Below are positions 23,974 to 26,684 of a stretch of DNA of 26,684 nucleotides, piece by piece. Source of the DNA: Paracoccaceae bacterium (GTDB lineage: Bacteria; Pseudomonadota; Alphaproteobacteria; Rhodobacterales; Rhodobacteraceae); contig JADZAO010000095.1 of assembly GCA_020852535.1 (NCBI GenBank), forward strand, positions 1 to 26,684, written 5' to 3'. Positions within the stretch are counted from its first letter, which is position 1, and each line of letters begins with the position of its first letter. The notes under the pieces were generated by a model. That model was not told the DNA's origin and ran no database searches. It saw nothing but the letters and a program-made list of their open reading frames with translations. Made by a program: the position numbers and the translations under genes.

Positions 23974-24750
23974 TTACCGATCGCGAAACTGCGGCTCGCG
24001 CTTTTCGATAAAGGCCGCCATCCCCTCTTTCTGGTCTTCCGACCCAAAAAGAGCGTGAAAGGCACGACGCTCAAACAACAACCCTTCGCACAAACTTAAT
24101 TCCTGTGTGCGGTTAACGGTTTCCTTAATCACCATCGCAGCAAGCATTGATTTCTGCGCAATCTTGGTCGCAGTATTAATCGCTTCAACCATCAAATCTT
24201 TCACCGGAACGACACGGCTAACCAAACCTGCCCGCTCGGCCTCCGCGGCATCCATAAAACGGCCCGTAAGGTTCAGGTCCATCGCCTTGGCCTTGCCCAC
24301 AGCACGAGTTAGGCGCTGAGTACCTCCCATTCCGGCACAGATACCAAGATTGATCTCAGGCTGGCCAAATTTGGCAGTATCGGAGGCAATAATAAAATCG
24401 CACATCATTGCAAGCTCACAGCCACCGCCCAAACAATAGCCCGATACGGCAGCAATGATCGGCTTTCGAACCTGTGCAACGGCTTTTGCTTCAGAGCCAA
24501 AGAGATCTTCAAAGAAGACGTCGGTATATCCCTTAGTTGCCATCTCGCGCACATCAGCTCCGGCGGCAAAGGCCTTTTCCGAACCGGTAAGAATGATGCA
24601 TCGAACCCGTTCGTTACTGTCGGCGGCCACAAGCGCTAGGACTAGTTCTTGCATGAGTCTAGTGTTCAGCGCATTCAACACGTCCGGTCGGTTCAGCCGA
24701 ATCGTCGCTATATAATCCTCGACTTCAACGAGCAGAGTCTCATAAGCCAT
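23974..24750 (-). CDS. Enoyl-CoA hydratase
   Basis: This crotonase-fold enzyme adds water to trans-2-enoyl-CoA in fatty-acid or aromatic-acid breakdown. The 258 residues carry both catalytic glutamates, E112 in GGGCELAMMCDF and E132 in GQPEINLG, so hydratase activity is expected. Oxyanion-hole residues lie near A66 (AAGADVREM) and G109. MGGTQRLTRAVGK and the C-terminal FEKREPQF-like end (here FIEKREPQFRDR) are typical. The ATG at 24750 has a GGGGGA sequence upstream. Substrate range (short-chain fatty or phenylacetate-type) is unclear, so I give no symbol. It lies 57 bp after mutM on the same strand. Confidence 0.93.
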   Translation of the reverse strand: MAYETLLVEVEDYIATIRLNRPDVLNALNTRLMQELVLALVAADSNERVRCIILTGSEKAFAAGADVREMATKGYTDVFFEDLFGSEAKAVAQVRKPIIAAVSGYCLGGGCELAMMCDFIIASDTAKFGQPEINLGICAGMGGTQRLTRAVGKAKAMDLNLTGRFMDAAEAERAGLVSRVVPVKDLMVEAINTATKIAQKSMLAAMVIKETVNRTQELSLCEGLLFERRAFHALFGSEDQKEGMAAFIEKREPQFRDR

Positions 24751-24807
24751 TGGGTCCCCCGCTTACAACTCGAACTATGTCCTAGCAGCAACCCGACCTT
24801 TGGCAAG

Positions 24808-25683
24808 TCACCTCTGACAAGATGGGCAGTAGAAGGACGACCGCCCCGATTGCACGATACGAGAAATGGTCGCCACACAATCCTGTGTCAGGCAAGGTTC
24901 GCCCTCGCGTCCGTAGACCTGAAAACTGTGCTGGAAGTATCCCAATTCCCCATCTGCCTGCCGATAATCACGCAACGACGAACCGCCTGCCGCAATCGCC
25001 TCGACCAGAACGTTGCGGATAATCGGCACCATTGCAATGACTTTCAACTTCTTCAACTTTCCGGTCTTGGTCGCTGGATGAATCCGTGCACGGTAAAGCG
25101 TTTCGCAAACATAAATATTACCCAAGCCAGCCACCAAATGTTGGTCTAGCAGCGCCAATTTAACGGGCGTATTCCGGTTCTTAAACTTTTCGACAAGATA
25201 GCTTTCGTTGAATTCATTGCCCAAAGGTTCAGGGCCCAAAACGGACAGTAAAGGGTGCGCTTCGGCCTTAACCGTGTCCATAAGGTCCATCACTCCAAAA
25301 CGCCGCGCATCGTTAAACGTGATCCGCGCACCATTGGCCATTTCAAAGACCACATGATCATGCTTTTCTGGAGCGGGGTGAAAATGATGAAATTCACCAA
25401 GTCTCTTGCGTGCAGAACATACGATTTCAGGTACCGAAATCAATATACGCCCCGACATCCCTAAATGCACTAGCAAGGTCTCACCGGATGAAAGATCAAC
25501 AAGAATATACTTCGACCGCCGCCGCAACGCCAAAACGCGTACTCCGGTCAGGCGTTCGGCCATGCGGTCAGGAAACGGCCAGCGGAGATCAGCGCGGCGC
25601 ACTTGTGTCTTTACGATCACCTCGCCTGCCATCACAGAAACAAGTCCGCGGCGGATAGTTTCAACCTCGGGCAGTTCAGGCAT
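24808..25683 (-). CDS. mutM: Formamidopyrimidine-DNA glycosylase (Fpg)
   Basis: MutM removes 8-oxoguanine and ring-opened purines and nicks the DNA at the site. The 291 residues start MPELPEVETIRRGL, giving the catalytic proline and E3 (counting Met). The conserved lysine is K58 in RRRSKYILVDL. The helix-two-turn-helix carries LLDQHLVAGLGNIYVCE. The C-terminal zinc finger is C-x4-C (PCLTQDC) then C-x2-C (YCPSCQR); the first spacing is wider than the E. coli C-x2-C but is the form I recall in Rhodobacterales. It is divergent from ubiE, with 86 bp between the starts. Confidence 0.96.
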   Translation of the reverse strand: MPELPEVETIRRGLVSVMAGEVIVKTQVRRADLRWPFPDRMAERLTGVRVLALRRRSKYILVDLSSGETLLVHLGMSGRILISVPEIVCSARKRLGEFHHFHPAPEKHDHVVFEMANGARITFNDARRFGVMDLMDTVKAEAHPLLSVLGPEPLGNEFNESYLVEKFKNRNTPVKLALLDQHLVAGLGNIYVCETLYRARIHPATKTGKLKKLKVIAMVPIIRNVLVEAIAAGGSSLRDYRQADGELGYFQHSFQVYGREGEPCLTQDCVATISRIVQSGRSSFYCPSCQR

Positions 25684-25769
25684 AATAGAGGTCCTAATAA
25701 TTGGAGCGCATTGCAGCGCCAGAGTTCAGCCCTATAAGGAAGGGACTAACCAAGGAACGGCAAGAGCAG

Positions 25770-26525
25770 ATGAACGAAAACATGCCGCAAAACAGCACCC
25801 ATTTCGGTTTCCAGACCATCGAAGAATCAGCCAAGGCTGAAATGGTACATGGAGTCTTTACCCGTGTCGCCAGCCGCTACGACATCATGAACGACCTTAT
25901 GTCGGGCGGGATCCATCGCCTTTGGAAGGACGCAATGATGGACTGGATTGCCCCACACCCCGGCCAGCGCCTGCTTGATGTTGCAGGCGGCACCGGCGAT
26001 GTAGCTTTCCGCTTCCTGAAACGTGCACCCGGATCATCGGCCGTAGTACTCGACATGACCGAATCTATGCTGATCGAAGGCCAAAAGCGGGCCGAGGCCG
26101 AACATCAAGCCGAACACCTGAACTGGGTTGTCGGCGATGCAATGGCCTTACCCCTGCCTGCCAATTCCTTCGACGTTTATACAATCAGCTTCGGCATCCG
26201 GAACGTAACCCGTATTCAAGACGCCCTGAACGAAGCTTACCGCGTCTTACGTCCTGGCGGTCGATTGATGGTACTGGAGTTTAGTCAAATTCCAAATACG
26301 ATGATACAAAAGGCCTATGACCTTTACTCTTTCAAAATCATCCCCATGATAGGCCAGATTATTGCAGGTGACCGCGACAGCTACCAATACCTCGTCGAAT
26401 CCATCCGCAAATTTCCCGATCAGGAGACTTTTGCCGGAATGATCCGCAAAGCAGGCTTCGACCAAGTAAAATATCGCAACCTGACGATAGGCATCGCCGC
26501 CCTCCATTCGGGCTGGAAAATTTAA
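25770..26525 (+). CDS. ubiE: Ubiquinone biosynthesis C-methyltransferase UbiE
   Basis: UbiE is a SAM-dependent methyltransferase that C-methylates the demethoxy-benzoquinol intermediate in ubiquinone synthesis, and demethylmenaquinol where that exists. From the ATG at 25770 it has 251 residues. Motifs are HGVFTRVASRYDIMNDLMS, the SAM site LLDVAGGTGDVAFRF, GDAMALPLP, SFGIRNVT and the C-terminal IAALHSGWKI. The frame extends upstream to a TTG, but family resemblance starts with NSTHFGF shortly after the chosen ATG. Its TAA directly abuts the ubiB ATG, so the two are co-expressed. Confidence 0.96.
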   Translation: MNENMPQNSTHFGFQTIEESAKAEMVHGVFTRVASRYDIMNDLMSGGIHRLWKDAMMDWIAPHPGQRLLDVAGGTGDVAFRFLKRAPGSSAVVLDMTESMLIEGQKRAEAEHQAEHLNWVVGDAMALPLPANSFDVYTISFGIRNVTRIQDALNEAYRVLRPGGRLMVLEFSQIPNTMIQKAYDLYSFKIIPMIGQIIAGDRDSYQYLVESIRKFPDQETFAGMIRKAGFDQVKYRNLTIGIAALHSGWKI

Positions 26526-26684
26526 ATGCGTGGCCCACACAACATCTGGCGCCTAATCCGCACGGGCGCCACACTGGAACGCACAGGTGCAATGGATATT
26601 GTTCTCGAAGCCTTCCACGCCCCGCCGCGCCTACGCATCCTTGCTCACATGCTGGGCTGGCCGTTCAAATGGCTAGGACTCAAG
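26526..26684 (+). CDS. ubiB: Ubiquinone biosynthesis protein UbiB, N-terminal part
   Basis: Only the first 53 codons lie in the window. The start MRGPHNIWRLIRTGATLERT and the later GWPFKWLGLK match the N-terminus of alphaproteobacterial UbiB, an atypical ABC1/ADCK-type kinase-like ATPase needed for ubiquinone synthesis. The kinase-like core is beyond the edge. It starts with zero spacing after ubiE. Confidence 0.85.
   Translation, partial: MRGPHNIWRLIRTGATLERTGAMDIVLEAFHAPPRLRILAHMLGWPFKWLGLK

Overview
The window reads as a chromosomal segment of an alphaproteobacterium, most likely a Rhodobacterales (Roseobacter-type) member. The evidence is gene order (ubiB/ubiE | mutM - enoyl-CoA hydratase - rpsT - dnaA - dnaN - recF - gyrB), a cobalamin-dependent ribonucleotide reductase (NrdJ), a DUF1489 protein, a HisRS with alphaproteobacterial motifs, and short-form HisG with HisZ. 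By eye the DNA is only about half G+C, low for that order. Species was not determined. About 90% of the window is ordinary core genome; the accessory material lies mainly between 12.2 and 14.4 kb.

Left part (1-12.1 kb). A dnaE gene enters from the left edge and is interrupted by an in-frame TAG (339-341) at a position where a tyrosine codon is expected; both sides otherwise read as an intact replicative polymerase alpha subunit. A tight hisS-hisZ-hisG operon with ATGA overlaps follows, then a convergent DUF1489 gene, nrdJ, and a minus-strand dapF-mtaB pair that also overlaps by ATGA.

Middle (12.1-15.8 kb). A tRNA-Lys(TTT) with a good promoter and terminator is followed by A+T-rich DNA, an unusual array of TTTCTTT/AAAGAAA inverted repeats, and a complete Fic-domain adenylyltransferase with its N-terminal inhibitory motif and a C-terminal winged helix. 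Then come a 53-residue two-helix membrane protein, a LacI-family regulator with a possible operator upstream, and a tRNA-Arg(CCT) that ends 9 bp from the end of the convergent gyrB.

Right part (15.8-26.7 kb). The minus strand carries mutM, an enoyl-CoA hydratase, rpsT, dnaA, dnaN, recF, a LysE/RhtB-type exporter and gyrB. ubiE and the start of ubiB run rightward off the edge. I saw no consensus DnaA box in the 628-bp dnaA-rpsT gap, so I do not call an origin.

Most interesting items: the in-frame amber codon in an essential polymerase gene, in a window where TAG terminates only the accessory fic gene; the repeat array before fic; the untranslated DNA between tRNA-Lys and fic; and the small membrane protein. 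I found no CRISPR array, insertion sequence, prophage or convincing new multi-gene system.
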